Positions 43,108-51,533 of a stretch of DNA of 64,000 nucleotides are shown piece by piece. The stretch comes from JAUIET01 sp039111475 (GTDB lineage Bacteria > Pseudomonadota > Gammaproteobacteria > Pseudomonadales > JAUIET01). The translations under genes were made by a program, and so were the position numbers. Numbering within the stretch: the first letter of the stretch is position 1; every line of letters starts with the position of its first letter. The stretch is taken from the NCBI GenBank assembly GCA_039111475.1, contig JBCCIP010000016.1, positions 48,231 through 112,230 of the forward strand, read 5' to 3'. The notes beneath the pieces were generated by a model that was not told the DNA's origin, made no database searches, and saw only the letters and a list, made by a program, of their open reading frames with translations.

Positions 43108-44156
43108 CGGAGGCTATCGTTGATTTTTTGCAGGGCCTGATTTCCTGGGCACAGCTCTGCTTCGGTAATTTTGTTCAAAGGGCGCTCGGACGTATCCAGC
43201 ACAGAGTGTAAGTCGGCTGTATCAGGGTCCATGTACAGCAGACCAGTAAGAATCTCACCGGAGTTCGCGTGCTGCGTAGCGGCCGCCAATGCGGCTGAAC
43301 GATCGCGCAAGTTGTAGTCTTTACCTTTCTTTCTAAGATGCACAACCGAACCATCGTGCAGACACACCTCCTGACTCGCGCCCTCTTCGTAGCGCGTCGT
43401 TATTTCTTCCTGCATTGGCACAAAATCCACCTTGCCAGTGGCCTGCATATGCTCTCTGACGAACTCATAGCTCTTGGTGGAACCTGAGTTATTGTTAAAC
43501 GTTACACAAGGTGACAACACATCAATGAAAGCGAAGCCCTGGTGTGACACAGCCGCTTTGACCAATGGGATTAATTGTTCTTTGTCGCCCGAAAACGAAC
43601 GTGCTACATAGTCTGCGCCCAACTGAATAGCGAGCGCACACAGATCGATGGACTCGTATTGATTGGCGGCTCCTTTTTTACTGTGAGAGCCAACGTCTGC
43701 CGTGGCAGAATCCTGGCCTTTGGTCAGACCATAGCAGCCATTATTCTCAACAATATACAGCATGTTTAGATTACGCCTAACAACATGCGAGAATTGCCCC
43801 ATTCCGATCGATGCCGTATCGCCGTCTCCAGACACACCTATGTAAGTGAGATGACGATTCGCTAGATTCGCTCCTGTTGCAACAGACGGCATACGTCCAT
43901 GTACCGAATTAAACCCATGCGAGTTACCCAGGAAGTAGGACGGCGTTTTTGACGAGCAACCAATACCGGACACTTTGGCCACAGTGTGCGGCTCTATAGA
44001 CATTTCAAAGCACGCCTGAATAATTGCACTGCTGATGGAGTCATGCCCACACCCAGCACAGAGTGTTGATAATGCACCTTCATAATCAGCTGCCGTATAA
44101 CCAATGTCATTGGTTGGCGCATCCGGGTGCCTGAAAATTGGTTTGATGTAACTCAT
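43104..44156 (-). CDS. korB: 2-oxoacid:ferredoxin oxidoreductase beta subunit (2-oxoglutarate type)
   Basis: TPP-binding beta subunit of a KorAB-type enzyme that oxidatively decarboxylates 2-oxoglutarate to succinyl-CoA with ferredoxin, or runs the reverse. It is 350 aa. C33 and C36 in LCAGCGHDS and C67 in SGIGCSSK are expected to hold a 4Fe-4S cluster. The TPP motif GDGD (110-113) ends at the ENN near 137-139. Lies 31 bases after korA and overlaps aceK by 4. The substrate (2-oxoglutarate rather than pyruvate or indolepyruvate) follows from the two-subunit KorAB architecture and the aceK neighbour. Confidence 0.93.
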   Translation of the reverse strand: MSYIKPIFRHPDAPTNDIGYTAADYEGALSTLCAGCGHDSISSAIIQACFEMSIEPHTVAKVSGIGCSSKTPSYFLGNSHGFNSVHGRMPSVATGANLANRHLTYIGVSGDGDTASIGMGQFSHVVRRNLNMLYIVENNGCYGLTKGQDSATADVGSHSKKGAANQYESIDLCALAIQLGADYVARSFSGDKEQLIPLVKAAVSHQGFAFIDVLSPCVTFNNNSGSTKSYEFVREHMQATGKVDFVPMQEEITTRYEEGASQEVCLHDGSVVHLRKKGKDYNLRDRSAALAAATQHANSGEILTGLLYMDPDTADLHSVLDTSERPLNKITEAELCPGNQALQKINDSLR

Positions 44157-44187
44157 TGGATGAGACTCTCGTCAGTAGATGGCAATA

Positions 44188-46035
44188 TTAGGAATCGGCC
44201 GTTTTTGGTCGCAGTGGTGTCACCGATGCCGGGCCGGGCAAGTCCTGTTTTATAACCGATCGAATTTTGCTGGCGGTTATAGGCATGCCATCATACTCAA
44301 GCACTTTGACCAACTTCTTAGGATCAGCATCACACTCAATCATCAATAGTGAGCGCAGCTGAGCGTCGCGGTTTTGCTCGATTACGTAAACTCGCTCATG
44401 ATTTTCTATAAAATCAACGACGTCGTCATTAAACGGAAACGCCAGCAATTGAAGCGCGTCTATTTCGATACCTTCGTCGCCAAGGTAGTCGAGTGCTTCA
44501 TGAGTTGAGTCACAACTAGTGCCAAAATAGATGACCCCTAATGGTGTAGGCTTACCTGACGCTCTCAAGAGTGGTGACGGCACCAAACCTTTTGCAGTCT
44601 CCCATTTCTTTAGCAATCGTTCCATGTTGCGCGCGTACTCTTTACCGTCTTCCGTGTATATCGCCCATTCGTCACGTGAGGAGCCACGGGTGAAAAATGA
44701 ACCTTTGGTGGGGTGTGTCCCCGGAATGGTTCGATAGCAAATTCCGTCGTTATCTGTATCCTTATAACGACCGAATCTCTCAGTCGCTTCCAGCTGCTCA
44801 GCGTTCAATACTTTGCCACGCTGGTAATGCCGCTGATCATTCCAGCTCAGTGGAGCAGACATGGTGTCATTCATTCCGAGATCAAGATCACTCATCACAA
44901 TCACCGGTGTTTGCAGTTGCTCAGCCAGATCAAAGGCCTCCGCCGCCAGATCAAAACACTCGCGCGGATTGGATGGAAAAAGCAAAATATGCTTTGTATC
45001 ACCGTGAGAAGCATACGCTGCTGCCAACAGGTCGGATTGCTGAGTACGAGTTGGCATGCCTGTAGACGGCCCGGTTCGCTGAATATCAAACAGAACCGTA
45101 GGTACTTCAGCAAAATACGCTAAACCTAGAAACTCACTCATTAATGATACGCCGGGGCCGCTGGTTGCTGTAAACGCGCGTGCGCCATTCCAGCTGGCGC
45201 CGATCACCATTCCGATGGCGGACAACTCATCTTCTGCCTGCACAATTGCGAAATTAGTTTTTCCGGTGCCCGGATCTATTCTCAGACGCTTGGCGTACTT
45301 GTCATAGGCATCAACCACAGACGTTGATGGCGTAATTGGATACCACGCTGCAACCGTTGCTCCGGCGTAAATAGCACCCAATGCTGACGCCGCATTACCG
45401 TCGATCAAAATGCTATCGCCAACTTTGTCAGTACGTTTGACGCGTATGCCCAGTGGGCATTCGAAGTGCTCATTGGCATAGAGATGACCAAGTTCCAGGG
45501 CGTGAATGTTAGGCGCGATCAGCTTGTCTTTGCCTTTAAACTGACTACGCACAATATCTGTTAGCACTTCGAACTCTATATCAAGCAGCGCCGCCAGAGC
45601 GCCGACGTAAATAACGTTCTTGAACAGCAAGCGCTGCCTAGGATCGCTGTATTCCTGAGCGCAAATTCTAGTCAGTGGCAAGCCTATGTAATTCACATCA
45701 TCTCTGATCAAGCGCACATCCAGTGGCTTAGTAGAGTCGTAAACAAAATACCCGCCAGGCAATACGTCTGCTACGTCATCCAGCATGCTTTGAGGGTTCA
45801 CCGAGAGCACAATATCGACGCCACCACGACGACCCAGATACCCTTTTTCGCTAACTCTTACCTCATACCACGTGGGCAGACCCTGGATATTGGAAGGGAA
45901 AATGTTCTTCGGGCTGACCGGTATTCCCATTCGGAATACCGCCTTGGCGAACATGTTATTGGCACTAGCGGAACCTGTGCCATTTACATTGGCAAACTTG
46001 ATCACAAATTCATTAACAGCTTTGATGGACTTCAT
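44188..46035 (-). CDS. korA: 2-oxoacid:ferredoxin oxidoreductase alpha subunit (gamma-alpha fusion)
   Basis: Alpha subunit of the KorAB enzyme, 615 aa from the ATG at 46035. The N-terminal about 180 residues are the gamma domain (KAVNEFVIKFANVNGTGSAS). The alpha domain follows with YPITPSTSVVDAY (near 240), EDELSAIGMVIGASWNGARAF and SGPGVSLMSEF. The C-terminal KPTPLGVIYFGTS and AFPFNDDVVDFIENHERVYVIEQN bind CoA-side elements. The frame opens further upstream to 46134, but the ATG at 46035 overlaps the upstream stop in an ATGA and fits the family. Part of the operon with the FAD/Fe-S oxidoreductase, korB and aceK. Confidence 0.93.
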   Translation of the reverse strand: MKSIKAVNEFVIKFANVNGTGSASANNMFAKAVFRMGIPVSPKNIFPSNIQGLPTWYEVRVSEKGYLGRRGGVDIVLSVNPQSMLDDVADVLPGGYFVYDSTKPLDVRLIRDDVNYIGLPLTRICAQEYSDPRQRLLFKNVIYVGALAALLDIEFEVLTDIVRSQFKGKDKLIAPNIHALELGHLYANEHFECPLGIRVKRTDKVGDSILIDGNAASALGAIYAGATVAAWYPITPSTSVVDAYDKYAKRLRIDPGTGKTNFAIVQAEDELSAIGMVIGASWNGARAFTATSGPGVSLMSEFLGLAYFAEVPTVLFDIQRTGPSTGMPTRTQQSDLLAAAYASHGDTKHILLFPSNPRECFDLAAEAFDLAEQLQTPVIVMSDLDLGMNDTMSAPLSWNDQRHYQRGKVLNAEQLEATERFGRYKDTDNDGICYRTIPGTHPTKGSFFTRGSSRDEWAIYTEDGKEYARNMERLLKKWETAKGLVPSPLLRASGKPTPLGVIYFGTSCDSTHEALDYLGDEGIEIDALQLLAFPFNDDVVDFIENHERVYVIEQNRDAQLRSLLMIECDADPKKLVKVLEYDGMPITASKIRSVIKQDLPGPASVTPLRPKTADS

Positions 46036-47813
46036 GACTGAGCCTCCACAGCCTTGGTCACTGTGTAAAGGAACTTCTGCATATCCCAAGCCGCAGTTGG
46101 ACATCGTTCTGCGCATAAACCGCAGTGCAAGCAAACGTCCTCATCTTTGATCATCAGTCTACCGGTTTTCAATGGTTCCGAGAGGTAAAGATCTTGAGCC
46201 AGATTGTTCGCTGGCGCGGACAGTTTCGCACGCAGCTCTGTTTCCTCAGCACCTTCCGTGAAGGTAATGCACCGCGTAGGACAAATATCTACGCAAGCAT
46301 CACACTCAATACAAAGGGAATCCGTGAATACGGTTTGTACATCGCAATTAAGGCAACGCTCGGCCTCTGCGTACGCCAACTTTGCGTCAAAGCCAAGTTC
46401 AACCTCAATGTGTCGATCGGCTAGACTCTCAAATTTATCGGCTTGTGGCACTTTGAATCGCAGATCATCAGTGACTGAGTTATCGAAATTCCACTCATGC
46501 ACACCCATTTTGGTACTTGCCAACGTAGTTCCTGGCAACGGTCGCGAAGTAACATCCCCGCCCTGACAAAACTTATCAATGGAAATTGCGGCCTGATGGC
46601 CATGCGCTACGGCCGTAATAATATTTTCAGGACCAAACGCCGAGTCGCCGCCAAAAAACACTTTCGGATTCGTTGATTGGAAGGTGTTTGGGTCCAGTGT
46701 TGGCATGTCCCATTGGTCAAACTCCAGGCCAATGTTTCGCTCAATCCAGGGAAAAGCATTTTCTTGACCAATGGCAACCAAAACATCATCACACTCTACA
46801 AATACGTATGGCTCATCCAGCGGAATCAACGAACGCTTGCCATTATCGTCGTATTCAGCACGGACTTTTTCAAAATGCATACCGACCAATCGGCCTTGAT
46901 CAATGACGAAATCAACTGGCACGTGATTGTCCAGAATTGGTATGTCTTCGTGCATCGCATCCTCTTTCTCCCAAGGCGATGCTTTCATTTCTCCAAACGG
47001 GCTACGCACAATAACTTTAACGTCCTTCCCGCCAATTCGTCGGGAGGTTCTGCAGCAATCCATCGCGGTGTTACCCCCCCCTAAGACAATCACTTTTTCG
47101 CCAATCGAACTGGTGTGGCCAAAGGCCACGCTTTCAAGCCAGTTGATGCCAATATGAATATGAGTCGCCCCTTCTTCGCGGCCGGGTATTGTCAGATCTC
47201 GGCCACTTGGTGCTCCACTGCCAACAAAGACAGAGTCGTAATCTTTGTTCAGTAACGATTCCAGGCTATCGACGTACGTATTGAAATGGGTCATCACGCC
47301 CATATCGAGCACATAGTTAACCTCTTCAAGCAATACTTCCTCTGGCAAACGAAACGAGGGAATTTGGCTGCGCATAAAGCCACCACCAACGGCCTGCTCA
47401 TCAAACAGATCGATATCGTAGCCTAGCGGCATCAGATCGCGTGCCACCGTTAAGGAGGCAGGTCCGGCGCCCACCAGCGCTATTTTCTTGCCATTTTTCT
47501 CAGTTGGGATTGTAGGCAAACGATCTGATATATCTTCTTTATAGTCAGCCGCTACACGTTTCAAACGACAGATTGCTACTGGTTCCTCTTCAACCCGGCC
47601 GCGCCGGCAAGCCGGCTCACAGGGCCGGTCGCAGGTTCTACCCAAAATCCCGGGAAAGACATTCGATTCCCAGTTCACCATGTAAGCGTCGGTATATCGC
47701 TTGGCCGCAATTAGACGAATGTATTCCGGTACCGGCGTATGAGCAGGACAAGCGTATTGGCAGTCAACCACCTTATGAAAATATTCGGGGTCACTGATGT
47801 CTGTGGGCTTCAA
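46032..47813 (-). CDS. FAD/NAD(P)-dependent oxidoreductase with two C-terminal 4Fe-4S clusters
   Basis: 593-aa protein resembling the glutamate-synthase small chain/NfnB class. An N-terminal helical region has the cysteines of DCQYACPAHTPVPEY and TCDRPCEPACRRG. The FAD motif ALVGAGPASLTVA lies near 115 and the NAD(P) motif VLGGGNTAMDCCRTS near 250. GDSAFGPENIITAVAHG is the second FAD contact. Two ferredoxin clusters follow at CIECDACVDICP (501-512) and CLHCGLCAERCP (561-572). The start is TTG at 47813 with GGAG 7-8 bases upstream. It probably links NAD(P)H to ferredoxin for the KorAB enzyme encoded immediately downstream; that pairing is inference. Confidence 0.9.
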   Translation of the reverse strand: MKPTDISDPEYFHKVVDCQYACPAHTPVPEYIRLIAAKRYTDAYMVNWESNVFPGILGRTCDRPCEPACRRGRVEEEPVAICRLKRVAADYKEDISDRLPTIPTEKNGKKIALVGAGPASLTVARDLMPLGYDIDLFDEQAVGGGFMRSQIPSFRLPEEVLLEEVNYVLDMGVMTHFNTYVDSLESLLNKDYDSVFVGSGAPSGRDLTIPGREEGATHIHIGINWLESVAFGHTSSIGEKVIVLGGGNTAMDCCRTSRRIGGKDVKVIVRSPFGEMKASPWEKEDAMHEDIPILDNHVPVDFVIDQGRLVGMHFEKVRAEYDDNGKRSLIPLDEPYVFVECDDVLVAIGQENAFPWIERNIGLEFDQWDMPTLDPNTFQSTNPKVFFGGDSAFGPENIITAVAHGHQAAISIDKFCQGGDVTSRPLPGTTLASTKMGVHEWNFDNSVTDDLRFKVPQADKFESLADRHIEVELGFDAKLAYAEAERCLNCDVQTVFTDSLCIECDACVDICPTRCITFTEGAEETELRAKLSAPANNLAQDLYLSEPLKTGRLMIKDEDVCLHCGLCAERCPTAAWDMQKFLYTVTKAVEAQS

Positions 47814-47861
47814 AACTGGACTCCATGTTGACCAAACTAGCGATCCATATATGTCGCAAAC

Positions 47862-47890
47862 CGGGAAAATAATGTCGCTTCATTTTCCCG
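47862..47890. promoter_or_regulatory. Inverted repeat in the leader of the kor-aceK operon
   Basis: Nine-base perfect arms, CGGGAAAAT (47862-47870) and ATTTTCCCG (47882-47890), with an 11-base loop, 49-77 bases before the operon start. It could be an operator or a leader hairpin. No T run follows, so it does not look like a terminator for the upstream SirB1-like gene. Confidence 0.45.
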
Positions 47891-48002
47891 CCCGAAGTAA
47901 ACCACAGAGTCACGTGAAAATCAGCTTTAAGAATGCATAAACGCGGACTATTACTACGTCTTAACTCGACGAAATTGAACTTGGCGCCGATGTTTGTGCA
48001 AG

Positions 48003-48869
48003 CTAGTGCACAGTCGCTGGCGAAAGCCTCTCTAGCCGTGAGATTGACGTCTTAATCTGACTAAGGCGCGGATGGTCTGGACGCTGCTGACTGATGGTCT
48101 GTAAATCGGCTGCAGCTGCGGAATAGCATTGCATGTGCTCAAGGATGGCCGCGCGGTCATGCAATTCCGACGTGTCAGACGGATAAACCGCGAGTAATAA
48201 GTTAACCATGCGCAAAGCGTCTGAATACTGTTTTTTCCGCAGATAACAATGCTTGAGATTTCGCAGCATTCTGCGAATGATCACCGTGTTGTCGGCTGAG
48301 GAAAAAAAACGTTCCTGAAGCTGCGCAGAATCACCGTATTGAGCACGAAGCATATCCTCGCAATCCGTCTTGTTCATCAGCTTGCCGCGAAAAGGGTCCA
48401 ACAACGAATATTGCTGATCTGAATCACCGCCCTGCAGCGCACCCGGTGAACCTTGATACACCGCTACCAGAAAATGGCCCGGGAAACTGACACCACGTGC
48501 CAGCCAACACTTCGATTTGGCTATATGAATGTATAAAAATGCGAGGCTGATCGGTATGCCACGGCCGCTGCGCAGCAATTCATCCAAGCTGCTATTTGCG
48601 GGCGAGTAATAATCGTCGGTGTTGCCGCGGTAATTTTGCTCTAGTGCAAGAAAACGACACAGCTGCCATGCACGTTCATCACTTGAGATAGCATCATCCA
48701 GCCGAACCTCCGCCTGCAAGCACAAGGTATCAAGCCTTGCCTTCAACGCCTCTATCGAGACCGCAGGATTCTCGAGCTTGCTAAGCAAACAAAGCAATTC
48801 AAGCAACTGGGTATGATCTCCGCTACTGCGCGCAAGCTCTACGAATCGACTTTCGAGGTCCGACTTCAT
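48003..48869 (-). CDS. SirB1-family protein (transglutaminase-like core plus helical repeats)
   Basis: A 288-aa protein of the SirB1/YchA family. The transglutaminase-like core 2 domain spans about residues 40-190, with LDELLRSGRGIPISLAFLYIHIA, then GVSFPGHFLVAVY. The C-terminal third (MLRNLKHCYLRKKQYSDALRMV and following) looks like TPR repeats. No known enzyme activity; the active-site cysteine of true transglutaminases is not evident. Separated from both neighbours by 108 and 189 bases, so it is probably its own unit. Confidence 0.85.
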   Translation of the reverse strand: MKSDLESRFVELARSSGDHTQLLELLCLLSKLENPAVSIEALKARLDTLCLQAEVRLDDAISSDERAWQLCRFLALEQNYRGNTDDYYSPANSSLDELLRSGRGIPISLAFLYIHIAKSKCWLARGVSFPGHFLVAVYQGSPGALQGGDSDQQYSLLDPFRGKLMNKTDCEDMLRAQYGDSAQLQERFFSSADNTVIIRRMLRNLKHCYLRKKQYSDALRMVNLLLAVYPSDTSELHDRAAILEHMQCYSAAAADLQTISQQRPDHPRLSQIKTSISRLERLSPATVH

Positions 48870-48977
48870 CTCAAGGGGATACAGCTGCTGTTGTTTACCT
48901 GGTATTTTAGTCAGAAACAGGCAGGATGTGCAGCTTGACTTCTGGTGAGAATGCCATAGACCAGAGCTCGCCGTCTT

Positions 48978-49571
48978 CTAGGTGCTTTCAAAGTCCAATT
49001 GCAATGCTGCCACTGACTCCGCTTGAAGGATGACCATATGCGCATATTGCGGATGCTTAAAGCCCAGAACAACCTGCTCAGCATCGCGGAAATCCTTTAT
49101 CTGTTCATCGCTAAACGGAAAATGTATAAACTGTACAGATGACGCCTTGCCGCCAGCCGTTGTTCTATCAACATCCTCTTCTGGCCTGCCAACAATCTCG
49201 TGACCGGCGAAACTGAAAAACATGGTTTCCTCAACACCACCTAGACGAGAAAGAAAGTTCGCTCTTCTAATGGGATCATCCACCTCGAACATCACAGTGC
49301 AGGTCAATTCGTGTCCGTTAGGAACCATGGGATTGTACGCGGCCAATTCGTCTGGAATCTGTGCTTCACCACCACGCTCGATATAAAGCATTTCCTGAAT
49401 CTGGTAGAGCATGGTTTGGTAGGATTCGAAATAGCAGCACGCCACGGGCCCAATCTCAACCCGGCGTCGCCGCTTATGCTCAAGAATTTCTGCTTTTCTC
49501 TCCTTGCGTACAGCAACATAGTCGTCGAAAGACAAGAGATCACTTGCTGTGATTTGAGTTTGTATCGTCAT
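48978..49571 (-). CDS. DUF3501 family protein
   Basis: 197-aa soluble protein of the DUF3501 family, function unknown. The N-terminal YVAVRKERKAEILEHKRRRRVEIGP is highly basic, and YFESYQTMLYQIQEML follows; both are typical. The C-terminal half holds VQFIHFPFSDEQIKDF and FKHPQYAHM. It starts 9 bases after the HdrD/GlpC-like gene, and that pairing with rubrerythrin recurs in many aerobic proteobacteria. A role in the same peroxide or iron stress response is inference from position. Confidence 0.9.
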   Translation of the reverse strand: MTIQTQITASDLLSFDDYVAVRKERKAEILEHKRRRRVEIGPVACCYFESYQTMLYQIQEMLYIERGGEAQIPDELAAYNPMVPNGHELTCTVMFEVDDPIRRANFLSRLGGVEETMFFSFAGHEIVGRPEEDVDRTTAGGKASSVQFIHFPFSDEQIKDFRDAEQVVLGFKHPQYAHMVILQAESVAALQLDFEST

Positions 49572-49580
49572 TTTTTATGC

Positions 49581-50915
49581 TCAGGCGGGTATTTCAATTC
49601 CATAGGCTTGAGCCAATAGAATTATTGGATGGCTCATGTGAATAACATGGGGTGAGCCTTCCATCTCGTCCATCGCCTGACCGATGTGAATACCTGCCAA
49701 CGGACACTCAGAGGTAACAATCTCAGCGCCGTCACGCTTCACCTGCCGGGCAACCGGTGTTGCCAGTTTCAATGCAACTTTGTAGTTCTCTTCCATCACA
49801 CCCCAGCTGCCGCCATGCCCCGAACAACGCTCGATTACTTTCACATTGAGATCCGGAATTCTCCTAAGCAACTCAGCACCTTTGTGCCCCATGTTCTGGG
49901 CACGCGCGTGGCAAGCGATGTGCACGCTAACGGTTTTCGGAATAGACGCAATGTCGCCGGTCAAAGTATCCAGTGACAGTAAATACTCGGCCAAGTCAAA
50001 ACAGGAATTTGACAGTAGCTGAACGTCTGCGTGTGCAGTCACAATTAACGGCCATTCAAACTTAAGCATTAGTGCGCAGCTGGGCACCAGCGCGACAATA
50101 TCGTAGTCTTGTTCAATATATGGCTTAAAACAAGCAGCGACGTTCTTCGCTTTCGCAGCAACTGCGGCAATATCACCTTTCTCCAATTGCGGCATACCAC
50201 AACATTCCGGGTGAACAAAAACGCTTTCCACACCTTGTTGAGCCAGTACTTGTTGCGCGGCGTGACCTATTTCAGTGACATTATAATTGCCATAACAAGT
50301 CGCATACAAAGCCACTTTCTTGCCGTATCCCGCGCCCTCAGTATTGAGCACAACATCGGCCTGATGAGATCCAGTTAGCGATTTTTTTGCAAATTTAGGA
50401 AGCTCCGCATCCTGATGTACGCCGAGCACACGATTGAGCACGGGTCGTAACAGCTTCCCACCGCGAGCAGTGGCCACATTTGCGACGGGCGCCAATGCTG
50501 TTCCCAACTTACCATTACGATCGGTCTGAATCATTTGCGACTCGCCAAAAGGAACGCTATTTTTGCGCAGTTCCACGGCGCGGTGACGCAGCATCAAATG
50601 GGGGAAGTCGAGATCAAATTCATGCGGTGGTACGTAGGGACATTTCGCCATGAAACACATATCGCACAATGTACAGGCGTCAATGACCGGCTTAAAATCT
50701 TTGCTGTCGACGGTATCGAGCTCACCCGACTCAGACTCGTCTATCAGGTCGAACAGTTTGGGGAAACTGTCGCATAAATTAAAACAGCGCCGGCAACCAT
50801 GACAGATATCAAATACTCTGCGAGTTTCTTCATCCAGTTGATCTTCGTCGTAAAACTCTTCCGACTCCCACGCCAATGGGTGACGGATAGGCGCGTCAAG
50901 ACTGCCTTCTCGCAT
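49581..50915 (-). CDS. Heterodisulfide reductase/GlpC-like Fe-S protein
   Basis: 444-aa iron-sulfur protein. The N-terminal ferredoxin domain binds two 4Fe-4S clusters: C38, C41, C44, C48 and C81, C84, C87, C92. Two CCG (cysteine-rich) domains follow, with HPECCGMPQLEKGD near 235 and ERCSGHGGSWGVMEEN near 360; the second has CSGHGGSWG in place of a plain CCG. It resembles the GlpC/HdrD subunits that pass electrons to a disulfide or quinone site. It lies in one strand with rubrerythrin and DUF3501 and may deliver electrons to rubrerythrin. Confidence 0.9.
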   Translation of the reverse strand: MREGSLDAPIRHPLAWESEEFYDEDQLDEETRRVFDICHGCRRCFNLCDSFPKLFDLIDESESGELDTVDSKDFKPVIDACTLCDMCFMAKCPYVPPHEFDLDFPHLMLRHRAVELRKNSVPFGESQMIQTDRNGKLGTALAPVANVATARGGKLLRPVLNRVLGVHQDAELPKFAKKSLTGSHQADVVLNTEGAGYGKKVALYATCYGNYNVTEIGHAAQQVLAQQGVESVFVHPECCGMPQLEKGDIAAVAAKAKNVAACFKPYIEQDYDIVALVPSCALMLKFEWPLIVTAHADVQLLSNSCFDLAEYLLSLDTLTGDIASIPKTVSVHIACHARAQNMGHKGAELLRRIPDLNVKVIERCSGHGGSWGVMEENYKVALKLATPVARQVKRDGAEIVTSECPLAGIHIGQAMDEMEGSPHVIHMSHPIILLAQAYGIEIPA

Positions 50916-50927
50916 GCTTACCTCATT

Positions 50928-50960
50928 GAAAAATAACCGGCCAGGCGGAATGCCCGGCCA
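50928..50960 (-). terminator. Rho-independent terminator after rubrerythrin
   Basis: On the minus strand GGCCGGGC (50952-50959) pairs with GCCTGGCC (50939-50946), one G-T wobble, around a 5-base loop. It is followed by GGTTATTTTTC. It lies 28 bases beyond the rubrerythrin stop and 13 before the HdrD-like start, so rubrerythrin is probably partly uncoupled from the genes below it. Confidence 0.75.
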
Positions 50961-50987
50961 GCTTTCTATCGCAGTACCTTGAACGTA

Positions 50988-51407
50988 CTATGCGTCCAGA
51001 TTGTCCAGAGCCTTTTGGAAGCGGCCAGCATGGCTTTTTTCTGCTTTCGCTAAGGTTTCGAACCAATCTGCGATTTCGTCAAAGCCTTCTTCACGCGCTG
51101 TTCTCGCCATACCCGGATACATGTCGGTGTACTCATGTGTCTCACCTGCTACCGCAGCTGCCAGATTATCAGCGGTTGAGCCGATTGGCTTGCCAGTCGC
51201 AGGATCACCGACCTCTTCCAAATACTCGAGGTGGCCATGCGCATGTCCGGTTTCGCCTTCAGCGGTTGAACGAAAAACAGTAGATACATCATTGTATCCT
51301 TCAACGTCTGCTTTTTGAGCGAAGTATAGGTATCGACGGTTTGCCTGGCTCTCACCAGCAAAGGCTTCCTTTAAATTTTCTTCGGTTTTGCTGCCTTGTA
51401 AAGACAT
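50988..51407 (-). CDS. Rubrerythrin (diiron, no rubredoxin domain)
   Basis: Short non-haem diiron protein, about 139 aa, of the rubrerythrin family lacking the C-terminal rubredoxin domain; such proteins reduce hydrogen peroxide. Four helices carry the metal-binding Glu/His: ENLKEAFAGESQANRRY (first E-x6-E-type segment), EGETGHAHGHLEYL, GETHEYTDMYPGM and KAEKSHAGRF. The ATG at 51407 has a good AGGAGAAGCTA upstream; an in-frame ATG at 51434 has none. A palindrome and a near-consensus promoter lie just upstream. Electrons could come from the HdrD-like protein because its own rubredoxin is missing. Confidence 0.93.
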   Translation of the reverse strand: MSLQGSKTEENLKEAFAGESQANRRYLYFAQKADVEGYNDVSTVFRSTAEGETGHAHGHLEYLEEVGDPATGKPIGSTADNLAAAVAGETHEYTDMYPGMARTAREEGFDEIADWFETLAKAEKSHAGRFQKALDNLDA

Positions 51408-51472
51408 TAGCTTCTCCTGTATGAAATAGCGCATAACTTCGCGCGGTTTGATAGCTTTGATAGAGTGTGAAG

Positions 51473-51501
51473 AGGGTATGTCAGCAACCCCACCCTGTCA
51501 A
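51473..51501 (-). promoter_or_regulatory. Rubrerythrin promoter
   Basis: On the minus strand TTGACA (51496-51501), 17 bases spacing, then TACCCT (51473-51478). The -35 is a perfect consensus; the -10 matches at only three of six positions, as expected for a regulated promoter. The Irr/PerR-like palindrome lies 3 bases before the -35. Confidence 0.7.
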
Positions 51502-51504
51502 TGC

Positions 51505-51521
51505 ATTAGAACAATTCTAAT
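51505..51521. promoter_or_regulatory. Fur/Irr-type operator palindrome
   Basis: ATTAGAACAATTCTAAT is a perfect inverted repeat (7-base arms around CAA). It resembles the alphaproteobacterial Irr box (TTTAGAA-N3-TTCTAAA) and the PerR box. It sits 3 bases upstream of the rubrerythrin -35 and 13 bases beyond the stop of the Fur/Irr-like gene. It is probably the site of that regulator. Confidence 0.75.
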
Positions 51522-51533
51522 CTTCCACAATTG

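Noticed and set aside
46036..46134. Upstream extension of korA
   Set aside because: Those 33 residues overlap the cluster-binding end of the upstream oxidoreductase; ATG at 46035 is coupled and family-like.
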